This document shows positions 1 through 11,588 of a DNA stretch of 64,000 nucleotides, in pieces; positions within the stretch are counted from its first letter, which is position 1, and each line of letters starts with the position of its first letter. The notes beneath the pieces are model-generated. The model saw only the letters and a list, made by a program, of their open reading frames with translations. It was not told the DNA's origin and did not search any database. The DNA comes from Imbricaverruca yamaguchii (taxonomy: Eukaryota; Arthropoda; Thecostraca; Neoverrucidae). A program made the position numbers and the translations under genes. The stretch is from assembly GCA_034440575.1 (NCBI GenBank), contig JAOTOL010001499.1, forward strand, positions 112,501 to 176,500, read 5' to 3'.

Positions 1-58
1 CGACTCGACTCGACTCGACTCGACTCGACTCGACCCGACTCGACCCGACCCGACCCCC
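1..58. repeat. CGACT/CGACC pentamer microsatellite
   Basis: A run of CGACT changing to CGACC, probably cut by the window start. Bases 59-288 after it show nothing recognisable. Confidence 0.95.
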
Positions 59-288
59 ACCGGACCCAACCCAACCGACCGATTTGACCCGATCTTATCC
101 GACCTGATCCCACCTGACCGTCATGACATTAAAAGCGCAGCAGCCTTTTTGTTCCAACATAACTTCCGGTTAGCTACTCAAATGCTTGTTCTTAAAATTT
201 AGATTTGTTACCTTACTGCTTAATTTACCAATTTTCTATTCTCCGTATATTCGCCTCAGCGTTTATTTTTGGGTAGTTTGTTTTGTGT

Positions 289-1041
289 TAGGCTATATGC
301 TGTGGACCCGCTGGGCCGGTGCCGCTATAGGCTGAGCCGCTCAACACGTTAGGCTGTGTTGTGGACCCGCTGGGCCGGTGCCGCTATAGGCTGAGCCGCT
401 CAACACGTTAGGCTGTGTTGTGGACCCGCTGGGCCGGTGCCGCTATAGGCTGAGCCGCTCAACACGTTAGGCTGTGTTGTGGACCCGCTGGGCCGGTGCC
501 GCTATAGGCTGAGCCGCTCAACACGTTAGGCTGTGTTGTGGACCCGCTGGGCCGGTGCCGCTATAGGCTGAGCCGCTCAACACGTTAGGCTGTGTTGTGG
601 ACCCGCTGGGCCGGTGCCGCTATAGGCTGAGCCGCTCAACACGTTAGGCTGTGTTGTGGACCCGCTGGGCCGGTGCCGCTATAGGCTGAGCCGCTCAACA
701 CGTTAGGCTGTGTTGTGGACCCGCTGGGCCGGTGCCGCTATAGGCTGAGCCGCTCAACACGTTAGGCTGTGTTGTGGACCCGCTGGGCCGGTGCCGCTAT
801 AGGCTGAGCCGCTCAACACGTTAGGCTGTGTTGTGGACCCGCTGGGCCGGTGCCGCTATAGGCTGAGCCGCTCAACACGTTAGGCTGTGTTGTGGACCCG
901 CTGGGGCCGGTGCCGCTATAGGCTGAGCCGCTCAACACGTTAGGCTGTGTTGTGGACCCGCTGGTGGCCGGTGCCGCTATAGGCTGAGCCGCTCAACACG
1001 TTAGGCTGTGTTGTGGACCCGCTGGGCCGGTGCCGCTATAG
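289..1041. repeat. 59-bp minisatellite, ~12.5 copies
   Basis: Units start TGTGGACCCGCTGGGCCGGT and include TGAGCCGCTCAACACGTTAG. They are almost identical; only the last two full units carry single-base insertions. The array runs straight into the GCC tract. Confidence 0.97.
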
Positions 1042-1333
<292 letters not shown>

Positions 1334-2277
1334 TGTTGGCCGGCGACGGCGTGCCGCCTCATCGTGCGCCTGAATCGCGGTGATCGTATTACATCTAAGC
1401 TGCGCTCGTTCGTCTCATTAGCCGGCTTCATTCACCCGTAAGTGGATTCACGGCTTCATTCACCCATCCTTTGTGTGTCAGGGATAAGGACTTTCTTTTC
1501 TTCGTTCATTCGTTCAAAGATTCGATGACCTTCATTGATCGCTCATTTCGCATTTACGCCAGCAGTTTGAATCCGCCAGTGTTCCATCGCTCAGCCAGCT
1601 TGCTCCTGAACGAGAAACGGTCATTCTGTGAACCAAGAAACACCCCCATCTTACCTGGTGTTTAAAAAGGACTTATCACACAGATGCTACTCTTCAGCTA
1701 GCATTGATTTGCACATACGTAACATGAAAAACGACCGATTATAGTTTGCGCAAGGCTGCACAGAACTAACTGTAGTCTGTTGAAGGCTGCACAGCAACTG
1801 AATATAATCCGCTCACGGCTGCACAGCAACCGAGAGTGGTGTGCTCGAGGATGTCCGCTCAGTCGACACAGGGCACCGCCTCGTGCTGTTGTCTCGGAAG
1901 GTCGGCAGTGGACGCTTCACCTGCCAGCGTCACAATGCCTATCTTATTCGATAGAAACTTGTCCAAAGCGTGGGACCAGTCCGCAAAACATCGCTGTATG
2001 ACCAACGCAGTCGATGCGCCCGTAAGCCCAAACAACCAACCAACCAGTCCACAAAACACGTGCTATTTTGAACTGTAGGCTCGTGCACCGATATTTTGTG
2101 AGACGTCGAGAACCGGGAGGTGCGGCATTGCTGGTGCACTTGGAGAGCCAGCAGGAGGTGCCTTGTGCCGGCGGAGATTCGCAGAGCTTTCACGTCGCTC
2201 GCTGGCACACGGTTGGTCGGCAGGCCACGACATCTCAGCGGTGTTGGCGGACGTGGCAGTACGGCTCACGTCGGTCG
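1334..2277. other. No gene recognised; one retroposon-tail motif
   Basis: Mostly unique sequence. Three short GGCTGCACAGCAAC-type repeats lie at 1753-1835. A dispersed tail motif (TCGATGCGCCCGTAAGCCCA followed by AACCAACCAACC) is at 2010-2046. Confidence 0.6.
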
Positions 2278-3165
2278 TCCGGTCTGACCTCGTGACACAC
2301 GGTCTGACCTCGTGACACACGGTCTGACCTCGCCACACACGGTCTGACCTCGCCACACACGGTCTGACCTCGCCACACACGGTCTGACCTCGTGACATAC
2401 GGTCTGACCTCGCCACACATGGTCTGGCCTCGTGACACACGGTCTGACCTCGTGACACACGGTCTGACCTCGTGACACACGGTCTGACCTCGCCACACAC
2501 GGTCTGACCTCGCCACACATGGTCTGGCCTCGTGACACACGGTCTGACCTCGTGACACACGGTCTGACCTCGTGACACACGGTTTGACCTCGCCACACAC
2601 GGTCTGACCTCGTCACACACGGTCTGACCTCATGACAGATTGTCTGACCTCGCCACACACGGTCTGACCTCGCCACACACGGTCTGACCTCGCCACACAC
2701 GGTCTGACCTCGCCACACACGGTCTGACCTCGTGACACACGGTCTGACCTCGCCACACACGGTCTGACCTCGCCACACACGGTCTGACCTCGTGACACAC
2801 GGTCTGACCTCGCCACACACGGTCTGACCTCGCCACACACGGTCTGACCTCGTGACACACGGTCTGACCTCGCCACACACGGTCTGACCTCCGACACACG
2901 GTCTGACCTCGTGACACACGGTCTGACCTCGCCACACACGGTCTGACCTCGTGACACACGGTCTGACCTCGCCACACACGGTCTGACCTCGCCACACACG
3001 GTCTGACCTCGTGACACACGGTCTGACCTCGCCACACACGGTCTGACCTCGTGACACACGGTTTGACCTCGCCACACACGGTCTGACCTCGTCACACACG
3101 GTCTGACCTCGCCACACACGGTCTGACCTCGCCACACACGGTCTGACCTTGCCACACACTGTCGG
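2278..3165. repeat. 20-bp minisatellite, ~44 copies, two main variants
   Basis: Unit GGTCTGACCTCGTGACACAC or GGTCTGACCTCGCCACACAC. The variant order is irregular, with blocks repeated at larger distance (for example 2581-2620 and 3061-3100). Minus-strand frames of up to 305 codons here are repeat translations. Confidence 0.97.
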
Positions 3166-4112
3166 CATGCACTGATTGTACATAGTGTACCGCGTACTGC
3201 GTACACGGTTCCACTTCAGGCGTCATTAGCTTATGCGGAGAAGTTCGTACTCTCAATATATTTATTTATTTGTCCTTGGTAGGACTAAATTCTGGATTAG
3301 TGGATATATTCGGTGTGATTTATGAGCCACAGACTTCATCTTCAGCTGATCTTCATCCTGCTGCATATGCAATCGGTCTGCAAAAGGCTTTCTGATTTCA
3401 TTATCGTTTCTCTCGGTGTGGCTAAGTGTAATTTGATCCTTTGATTCGTGATAGCCGGCTTTGCTTATGTTTGAATCGAGTTTATGCGTAAACGGATTAA
3501 TTTGTGAAGTTTGAACTTCAACTATCGGCCCACTGAAGGTGTGTGTGTGTGTGTGGGGAGGGGAGCAATATAATCCAGATGGGTTGACGCACCCTAAAAC
3601 CACAATAATCATCAATCATCATCACTGAGGGTGGGGGCAGAATCTGTTCCGTGGCGAATTTTCACTACCTCCAAATCCAGCGATATCAATTTGAAACTTT
3701 CAGTACTTGTTGGCACATCAATTCCGCCGCTTGTGCCCTATACTTAAACTTCAGCTGACGATGGGTCGGGCGTGAATGACGTCACCGTGACGTCACCTGC
3801 CTCCGCCTTTGAACCACATAAAACGCACAACAAATATCCCCAAAATGGAGGCGCAAAGTATTAACAATCAGTTTTCGCCGATTGATAGCGAATTGAATGC
3901 ACGATAATGCTGCCATCGGAGTTTTTTTTTGTGTGCAAGGTGGCGGCTAAAATTTTCAAACTTAGCGAAAAAAAATTCCAACGTTTTTTTACATTTTGCA
4001 AAAATTGTAATAAGTGACTCGGACTCAGATTGCATCCACAGCAAATGTCATTCTGGTAACCATGAAATGGACCACACATCGAGCTACAGTTGCGGCAGTG
4101 TAGCGCACCGAC
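3166..4112. other. No gene; paired CRE-like palindromes and a tail motif
   Basis: A retroposon tail-like GGGTTGACGCACCCTAAAAC lies at about 3578-3597, after a (GT)n run. TGACGTCA occurs at 3777-3784 and 3788-3795, three bases apart. The rest is AT-rich and unrecognised. Confidence 0.6.
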
Positions 4113-4288
4113 GACGCTCTGCTAAGGAGGTAGCCAGGCAGTGTTAGCTACTTCCTCTGCTGAGGAGGTAGCCAGACAGTATTACCCACCTCCTCTGTTG
4201 AGGAGGTAGCCAGGCAGTGTTACCCACCTCCTCTGTTGAGGAGGTAACCAGGCAGTGTTACCCACCACCTCTGCTGAGGAGGTAGCCG
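4113..4288. repeat. 38-bp repeat, ~4.5 copies
   Basis: Unit GGAGGTAGCCAGGCAGTGTT then ACCCACCTCCTCTGTTGA. The CCTCCTCT...GAGGAGG part is itself nearly palindromic. Confidence 0.93.
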
Positions 4289-4297
4289 ACACTGGGC

Positions 4298-5205
4298 CGG
4301 CGGCTGTGAAGGTCGGGCTGTACGCTGGATGGTCTGCAGCCGGCGGCTGTGTGAAGGTCGGGCTGTACGCCGCCCGGGCGGTCTGCAGCCGGCGGCTGTG
4401 TGAAGGTCGGGCTGTACGCCGCCCGGACGGTCTGCAGCCGGCGGCTGTGTGAAGGTCGGGCTGTACGCCCCCCGCCGGACGGTCTGCAGCCGGCGGCTGT
4501 GTGAAGGTCGGGCTGTACGCCGGATGGTCTGCAGCCGGCGGCTGTGTGAAGGTCGGGCTGTACGCCCCCCGCCGGACGGTCTGCAGCCGGCGGCTGTGTG
4601 AAGGTCGGGCTGTACGCCCCCCGCCGGACGGTCTGCAGCCGGCGGCTGTGTGAAGGTCGGGCTGTACGCCCGCCGGACGGTCTGCAGCCGGCGGCTGTGT
4701 GAAGGTCGGGCTGTACGCCCCCCGCCGGACGGTCTGCAGCCGGCGGCTGTGTGAAGGTCGGGCTGTACGCCCCGGCGGCCGGAGCGGCGGCTGTGTGGAG
4801 GTCGGGCTGTACGCTCTGCAGCCGGCGGCTGTGTGAGGGTCGGGCTGTACGCCGGTCGGACGGTCTGCAGCCGGCGGCTGTGTGAAGGTCGGGCTGTACG
4901 CTGAATGGTCTGCAGCCGGCGGCTGTGTGAAGGTCGGGCTGTACTCCCCCCGCCGGATGGTCTGCAGCCGGCGGCTGTGTGAAGGTCTGGCTGTACGCCC
5001 CCCGCCGGACGGTCTGCAGCCGGCGGCTGTGTGAAGGTCGGGCTGTACGCCCCCGCCGGGGGGGCTGCCCGCCGGATGGTCTGCAGCCGGCGGCTGTGTG
5101 AAGGTCGGGCTGTACGCCCCCCGCCGGACGGTCTGCAGCCGGCGGCTGTGTGAAGGTCGGGCTGTACGCCCCCCGCCGGACGGTCCGCAGCCGGCGCGCG
5201 CCAGA
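4298..5205. repeat. ~46-52-bp minisatellite, ~18 copies
   Basis: Unit CTGCAGCCGGCGGCTGTGTG, AAGGTCGGGCTGTACGCC and a variable CCCCGCCGGACGG part. Unit length varies through the C-run. The long minus-strand frames (4220-5443) are repeat artefacts. Confidence 0.95.
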
Positions 5206-5980
5206 GCGGCCGGCGCCGCCGCGGCAGCCGCAGTCGGCCAGAACTGATGTTGTCTCGGGCACCGGGTCGCCGGGGAACACGGCTCAGCAGCCCCGGCACC
5301 GATAACTTGACCAGCTCCGACCAGGTCGACCCGACAACTTCACCATCAGCCGACGGACGGCGGCCGCCGGCTGCATGACCAAAGTTTGCCGAGACAGCGC
5401 CCACCGTTGAGCGGCAGGCGCGCCCGACGGGGGCAGAGTGCACGGGGTCAGCTGACCATCGGTCAAAACCATGGGGGCTGAGACCATCATTTTAAAAACA
5501 CTCATTTTTGTTTTGGTCCATAAGAGGGGCAGAGCGACAAACGAAGCTGCGTAGACGTATCTTTCATGGCAACAACACTACACTTTTTCACATCAAGCTT
5601 CAATTAAATCCACAAATGATCAATTCTGGTGGAAGCACCCTAAAGCCCAAACTTCAACTGAATAAAGTATTTTATAAGTTTGCTTAATTGCCCCTATCAG
5701 TAGATATGCACCCGAGAAGAAAACACGGCAGATGGCCTTAGTATGGCCGTCTAATACAGTTTTAACCGGTGCGAACAGATCAAATGCCACATGTTCCGCT
5801 AATACTTATGGTAGCACAGTTATTTGGGCGCGATGTTGCTTCAACCATCCTTGATGATTGGCGAACATAACTTGTATTCTAGTTCCTCACTGTTAGTGAC
5901 AACTATTGACTGCGTGTGTACGTGGTTTGAAGTCCAATCGCTGACAGGCAACTGAACAAGTTCTAAGAATGTACAAGTTT
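5206..5980. other. No gene recognised
   Basis: A GC-rich flank of the array, then ordinary sequence. A retroposon-tail-like segment (GTGGAAGCACCCTAAAGCCC) lies at about 5629-5648. Confidence 0.5.
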
Positions 5981-6524
5981 TCAGTTGTTCGCCAGAATGG
6001 CTTCATGTGACAAACAGTCCGAGCTTCCTCCACACAACAATCTGCGCTTTGGCGCGAAGTGTTGACACCTACATTGTAGGTGACGGACCGTCATGGTTTC
6101 CAGATAGCCGGGGCACCGCGGTCTCTCCTCCCCATAGAGGGTGTAACAGTGGGTAGGATAGGTGTGTCGGGTGCACATCCTGCGAAGTGTAACCTCCTCT
6201 GGTCTGGGCATACGCAGACAGACGCCCGTGTCCTAGATGTGGCTTCATTACATGCAGCTCATTGTTGCTTTCTCTACCGCATGCCGTTTGCCACTTGGCA
6301 AGTATGGAATTTGCACTCCTAGAAAAGTGGTCCTCAGCAGAAAGTGTGTATACAGGTGGGCGGGGATTCTCTGCTGTCCACCTCGCCGCTGAGTTCACGC
6401 GCCCGTTGCGGCACATCCGGATGTGGCTTGGCATCCAGCACAAATGGGGGATTTTCTGTCTCGTTCCAACGCAGTAAGACGCATGAAAATGCCAGACAGT
6501 AGAGGCTCCAGAGATAGAATGCAA
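5981..6524 (-). mobile_element. I-type LINE 3' fragment (end of RNase H plus Cys-rich tail)
   Basis: Minus-strand frame 6524-6069 reads IPHLCWMPSHIRMCRNGRVN (RNase H end), then SILAKWQTACGRESNNELHV and KPHLGHGRLS. A second frame (6211-5981) continues with TYPTHCYTLYGEERPRCPG and MTVRHLQCRC, the usual C-terminal cysteine segment of RNase H-bearing LINEs. At least one frameshift is present. A SINE head-to-tail copy lies directly upstream at 6537-6697. Confidence 0.82.
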
Positions 6525-6536
6525 TCACCTGGATTC

Positions 6537-6697
6537 TTTTACGACGCATTCAACCGTTAGGCTATATAGCGTTGCGACGTCTCACGCCGATTGGTCGCGG
6601 GCGGACTCGGTACATTCCGTCGGTTGTGATATTCGAACCCACGATCTTACGATCAGGAGTCCGACGCTGAACAAACTGAGCTACAGCGGCCCCCCAT
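6537..6697 (-). mobile_element. SINE family B copy (tRNA-derived)
   Basis: On the minus strand it reads GGGGCCGCTGTAGCTCAGTT, box B GGGTTCGAATATC, ACCGACGGAATGTACCGAGT, core GCGACCAATCGGCGTGAGAC and tail ATGCGTCGTAAAAGAATCC. It is adjacent to the LINE fragment at 5981-6524. Confidence 0.85.
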
Positions 6698-6759
6698 AAA
6701 ATGCAGTCAGTACTAAAGGCTGATGAGGGGATCAGACATAATCGCATATAGAGCGTCCT

Positions 6760-6798
<39 letters not shown>

Positions 6799-9343
6799 GA
6801 TAATGCCTCGACGCAATGAGCTCAGGTAAAACCTGAGATGTACACAGGCAAGCTAAACGAACGCACAGTAGGACCGCACACGAAGGCACACCCTGCTTCT
6901 GTGGTGCTCTCGAAACTATCCGTAAAATCCGTGTGTGTCCTCTGTAACAATCCATGGGCGCGAATGATCAAAACTGGTCGAAGCGCCCTAAAACCCAAGT
7001 AAATAACTAACTCTGGAAGAATCCAGGTGCTTAATTGTCCTCGGCCGACACAATTCCGAGGGGAGGTCTCCTTTGTGTATGGCTGATAAAAATACGTCAA
7101 ATAAAGGTGAAATCAGGCTCCAAGGTGGCGTCGGCAGTTCTTGTACCCGTACCACACTCTTTGCAGTCTTCGCAATCTTGTTCTAGTGCGAAGTCCCACA
7201 CACCTTTGGCACACCTGTTATACTTTTTATATTTTCAAAAAAGCGTCTGCATCCGCGTACAGAACGGCAATACTCTCACCCCGCCCGATGGAGGAGTGTC
7301 AAAATGCGGCGGGAGAAAACTGCTTCGTAAGTCGGGTGTGCCGGAAACGACCGCCGTCCACATGCACATCGCACACGCGGCATTTCTCGCCTCAGTGCCA
7401 GCGAAGGTTCATTGTCAGTGGGCCAGCAGCCGGCGATATGCTGGTAGCACCAGCAACGATGCACAGTGCACTGCATGGTGCACTGCTTCCAAAGTACGAT
7501 TATTGCTAGCACAATCACCATGGTACACGCACCAAGCGTAGTCTGGTTTGGACCGGATAAGCGACTTGTAAATAGCATCATGATTTATGGTCATCGTAAA
7601 ACTTCCACCGATATAAATTAGTTCTTTGGGTTTTGGGGCGCTTCGACCGGAATTAATCTTCGGCGTCCACCGATACAATGTAGCAGGTCGAGAGATTTGA
7701 AACATTTTCCTCCAAGTGTCTTGTTGTGATGTGTGTCTGTCAGGCGACTGTCAAATTGTACTGCCGGTAACTTCACGGCTGGCTTGACTGGGACGGCTTC
7801 GCTGTACAGCAGAACGTCCAGTGATTGGCTACATCGACAGCGGCGGAAATGAACTGCGGCCACATGTTGTTGATGGAAAACTGGAAACCATTTTTGATGA
7901 TGCAGCGCTGGAGCTTGTTGGTTGCTTGGTTGGTTGGTTATTGATTTTTACGACACATCGACCTTTGAGTCATGCAGCGTCGCCAATCTCTCACGCCGAT
8001 TGGTCGCGGGCGAAGAGTAGCGAGAGGTGAGACTCGAACTCACAACCTTTCGATTGTGAGACGAGCAACTTACCCCTAGGCTACTCGTCCCCTTGTTCAG
8101 TGCAAGCTGCAATTGTAGATTGCGAAATCATCACGATGGTAATATAAGGTTACAAACTATCAGTAAGGACCTTGCGTAAAACTACAACATCCACAAAGCG
8201 GAGGCAAACGAATGATTTCGGAATGAAACGAATGAATCGGAGGCATCCGCCCCTCGATCTACTTCTTTAAAAACAAAACAATAATATTGCAGGTTAATTT
8301 TTTTAAATCTGGTAGGGGTATGGTATGAGCATTCCCAATGATAATGGGACGAATGATTCATTCGCTCCATGGTGCCACATTTTACAGATTATTCAGCACA
8401 TCATGAAGATAACTTTTAAGATTATGCAGCACTGCAATAGACATTGCTAAAATATGAATAGGATAGTATTAAGAAGGTTAAAATAAGAGGGCAATGTGCA
8501 TTGGTCGGTGTTTATGTATGGTTTTGTATTCACAATGATGGCATTCGTACCTTCCAAATCAAAGTGCCGTGGTAAGACATATTTAAATTGCTCTGGGAAG
8601 GAGTGAGGTCTTCAAAGATGACGTAAATTGTCCATGTTACCTGAATTGAATGGAAAATAGTCCATGTTGCTATATTGCATGTGGAAAGCTATGTACTGCA
8701 AAACTTTTTTTTTAAACTGGATTTCAGTGTGGGGTCATGTATCCAAGCCCAACTGGGCTTGGCTACATGAAGCCTACCGGCCCCGGGCTTCGATCGCGAC
8801 ATTTTGGGAATCTGCCACCTCTAGTGTTCACCGATTCTGCATTGCGAGACATAATGAACAATCCAATCAACGCTTACTCGATCTGTCTTATTGATCTCTT
8901 ATTGGTTGCGCTTACTCTTATGCTTACTCTTACGCTTGCTCTTCTTGAATTGACATTTCAGATATTTTCATATCAGAACTTTCCATCCCCGAATTCTTTT
9001 ATTGTAGTTTTTAGATGTAACTAACCAGGTGAATCATTCGTTTTTGGAGGATTATTATACTGCTTTGGATTCTTACTTGCTCAAGCTAGATGTTATTAAA
9101 GTTTCAGCATCATTTCATGCACTCCATCATAGTTATTGAAGGCTTGGCAACGCGAGCAGAAGTGTGCAAGTTTTCTAGCATATTTGGCCAGCAAATACGA
9201 ATACAGTCCGATAATCCTCCAAAGAGTAAAATTCCACCTGGATGAAATAACTTTGAAGAAATACCTATGTAAATCTCTATTGGCAGATAATTTACTAACT
9301 TGCAAACAAACTTAAGCGCACCAAGATTAAACTTGCAAATATT
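6698..9343. other. No gene recognised; (TA)n and tail motifs
   Basis: It contains (TA)n at 6764-6795, tail motifs at about 6978-7000 (TCGAAGCGCCCTAAAACCCA) and, on the minus strand, at about 7625-7656 (CGAAGCGCCCCAAAACCCAA), and the SINE listed separately. 8100-9340 is AT-rich with no credible frame. Confidence 0.55.
7915..8093 (-). mobile_element. SINE family A copy (tRNA-derived)
   Basis: On the minus strand it reads GGGGACGAGTAGCCTAGGGG, box B GGTTGTGAGTTCGAGTCTCA region, core GCGACCAATCGGCGTGAGAG, and tail ending in AACCAACCAA. It is in opposite orientation to the 11421 copy. Confidence 0.88.
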
Positions 9344-11420
9344 TTGAATCATTTCATTTTTCTGAAGAAATGCTGGGACCAACACATCATTCCCAATGAC
9401 TTGGGGATCCGACAGGACCTGCGATTATCAACTTCCAGAAAATGCATTATTATGCGGGCGAAAGTGCGTAACACCTTGGAAGAGAGTGTGAAAGAAAAGG
9501 AGCCGACTAATCTGCCCCGATTGCAAAAAAGATTGCAATCAGCCCCGCAACATCTAAAGCGATTCGACTCGTTTCATGAAGTTGGAATGTTTTATTGACA
9601 TCGGAAATGAATACGTCTTCGGAAATGAAGACTATTTGTCGAGCATCGACAATTGCCACGGCTCACATTTGACCGTGAGCTCAATAGGCGGAACGAGATG
9701 CACCTTCGGAGAATAAATCATCTCCGGAAATAAATATGGCTGGGGAAAAACGCAGCCGACGATAAATAGCGTTCTCGCCATTCTCAGCAGTGCGGCACTC
9801 ACCGGACATGAAACCCCACTTGTGGATAAGAGACTTGAGTTTGCGCCAGCACGTGCCACAAATTCCTGTGCAGGAAATAATTTGCGTAGTTGGAAAGTGT
9901 TTAAAAATAAACAAAAATCCAGCACCGTTCAATGTCATCAGGACTAAACAGAAGCGTCCTGAAATATTGAAAAGCCTGCGACGACAGTCTCAGCCGTGAT
10001 GAGACATTCAGAAACCTCAAATCACGCAAACACAAAGCATCTCTTCCAGCTTATAAAGGTGAAATTACTGTAATACTCTCTAGTAGAGAGTATTCCGAAA
10101 CATTTTACATTCTGCTTTCCGACGGGGCGTATAGACCGCTTTATGACCTATGCGGACGACGCGCCCCTAGCATACAATGCGTACAGATCAGTAACAATAG
10201 ACCCCACAGCTACCAAGTAAAGGGCGATTCAGAACCTTCTAAAAATAATAAAGATCAGGGGAAGATACCATCGAGGCCGGCTCAATATTTAACGCCCATT
10301 CATTCAACATGCCCTAGGTTTCACGACCTGCCAACAATCAATAAAGTCCAGGCACTTTTGAGACACATCACAAGCATGATCGACTCCCCCGAATACAAGC
10401 CTGCCGCCTGCCTCACAAAGATCAGCTCCCTTGTCTTTGGAAAGTCCGAATGCGTAATCAAACACTGAACTGACTTCTTGCGGCAGGTTGAGATGTTGAT
10501 CGTGTCGTCGAGCGATCTGTCGGCTAATTTTAATGTTGCCTCACTCTTCACCGGCCTACCGACCAGGAAAATGGTCGCCATGATCTGCTCCAAGCTGGAG
10601 ACGGACAACACTACCTGACGGATGCGACTGGGTGCCCCCAACCCACGGACACTTATGGCGGCATGCCTGGCCTGCGCCTACTTCAAATGTCTGGATCAAT
10701 GCTTGAACAAACTGAATGCCGATGCCTCGATGAAACTAAATCTGCTCTCTACGTGGGTCATTGCCTTCATAGGGGTCTTGGAGGAACGACTCCTAAGAAC
10801 ATCCCCACTCAAGCCGGCGTACCGGGGACGGTATGTCGACGATGCATTTATTGTATGTTCGCATGTAAGAGAGGCACTAGGCCACAACACATCACCAGGG
10901 ACTGTGCTGAGATTACGTTCACGGTGAGGTGGAGAAAAAACGGCACGTTGCCGTCTGCTGACATACTCGTTACCAGACACAGATGGAAGCTGGCAACTTC
11001 CGTGCGCAGGAGGCCCACCCACTCGGAAGTTCACCTGAAACACTCCAACTGCATCAAAGGTTGATTGCCTCGCTGAAGGAGCCAACAATATCTGCCTCAA
11101 TGGACGCAATCGGACAGCAATATTTCCTACCTCACGGAAGTGTTTTTTGGACATTTACCCGAAGCCCCTCGTAGTGAAGGCTTGGCCAAGAGCAAATGGG
11201 TGCCGAGCACAAACACACACATGGAGTTACGCCAGCTTACCCTACACGAAAGGGAACCAGTGCGGGAATCTCACGCATTTTCGCGGCATAAGACATCAGG
11301 CTCGACCACCGGAACAGGCCCGCCGTCAAACACCAAATAGGCGACCCCAAGCACCCCATCCTGAAGGAAAGTATGTAATGCGTGGTATGTCGAACATCGT
11401 GCTTTTACATGGGTGCTGGA
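9344..11420 (+). mobile_element. Degraded Penelope-like element
   Basis: Plus-strand pieces appear in Penelope order. A basic N-terminal segment (9344-9598) contains FLKKCWDQHIIPNDLGIRQD. Next is a LTGHETPLVDKRLEFAP segment near 9795, then SPEYKPAACLTKI near 10385. The RT core follows: FNVASLFTGLPTRKMV near 10530, the catalytic GRYVDDAFIV at about 10823-10855, FTVRWRKNGTLPSADILVTR at about 10918-10980, RRPTHSEVHL, and a PYTKGTSAGISRIF-like segment near 11240. Many stops and frameshifts are present. The GIY-YIG endonuclease expected at the 3' end is absent; the sequence changes into a SINE at 11421. The YVDD box and the surrounding motifs separate it from LINE RTs. Confidence 0.82.
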
Positions 11421-11588
11421 GGGGGCGAGTAGTCTAGGTGTAAGTTTCCCGTCTCACGATCGAAAGGTTGTGGGTTCGAGTCTCGCCTGTCGCTACTCTT
11501 CGCCCGCGACCAATCGGCATGAGAGATTGGCGACACAACGTGACTCAACGGTCGATGTCTCGTGCAACCAATAGCCAACCAACCACAC
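11421..11588 (+). mobile_element. SINE family A copy (tRNA-derived)
   Basis: The head is GGGGGCGAGTAGTCTAGGTG, with box B GGTTCGAGTCT. The core reads GCGACCAATCGGCATGAGAG then ATTGGCGACA. The tail is CGGTCGATGTCTCGTGCAAC plus CCAACCAACC. It joins the 3' end of the Penelope-like remnant. Confidence 0.88.

Noticed and set aside
2063..3206. Several minus-strand repeat proteins of up to 305 codons
   Set aside because: All frames of the 20-bp array stay open because the unit lacks stops. No flanking coding signal.
4220..5443. 407- and 340-codon Pro/Arg-rich frames
   Set aside because: Repeat translation of the ~50-bp array.
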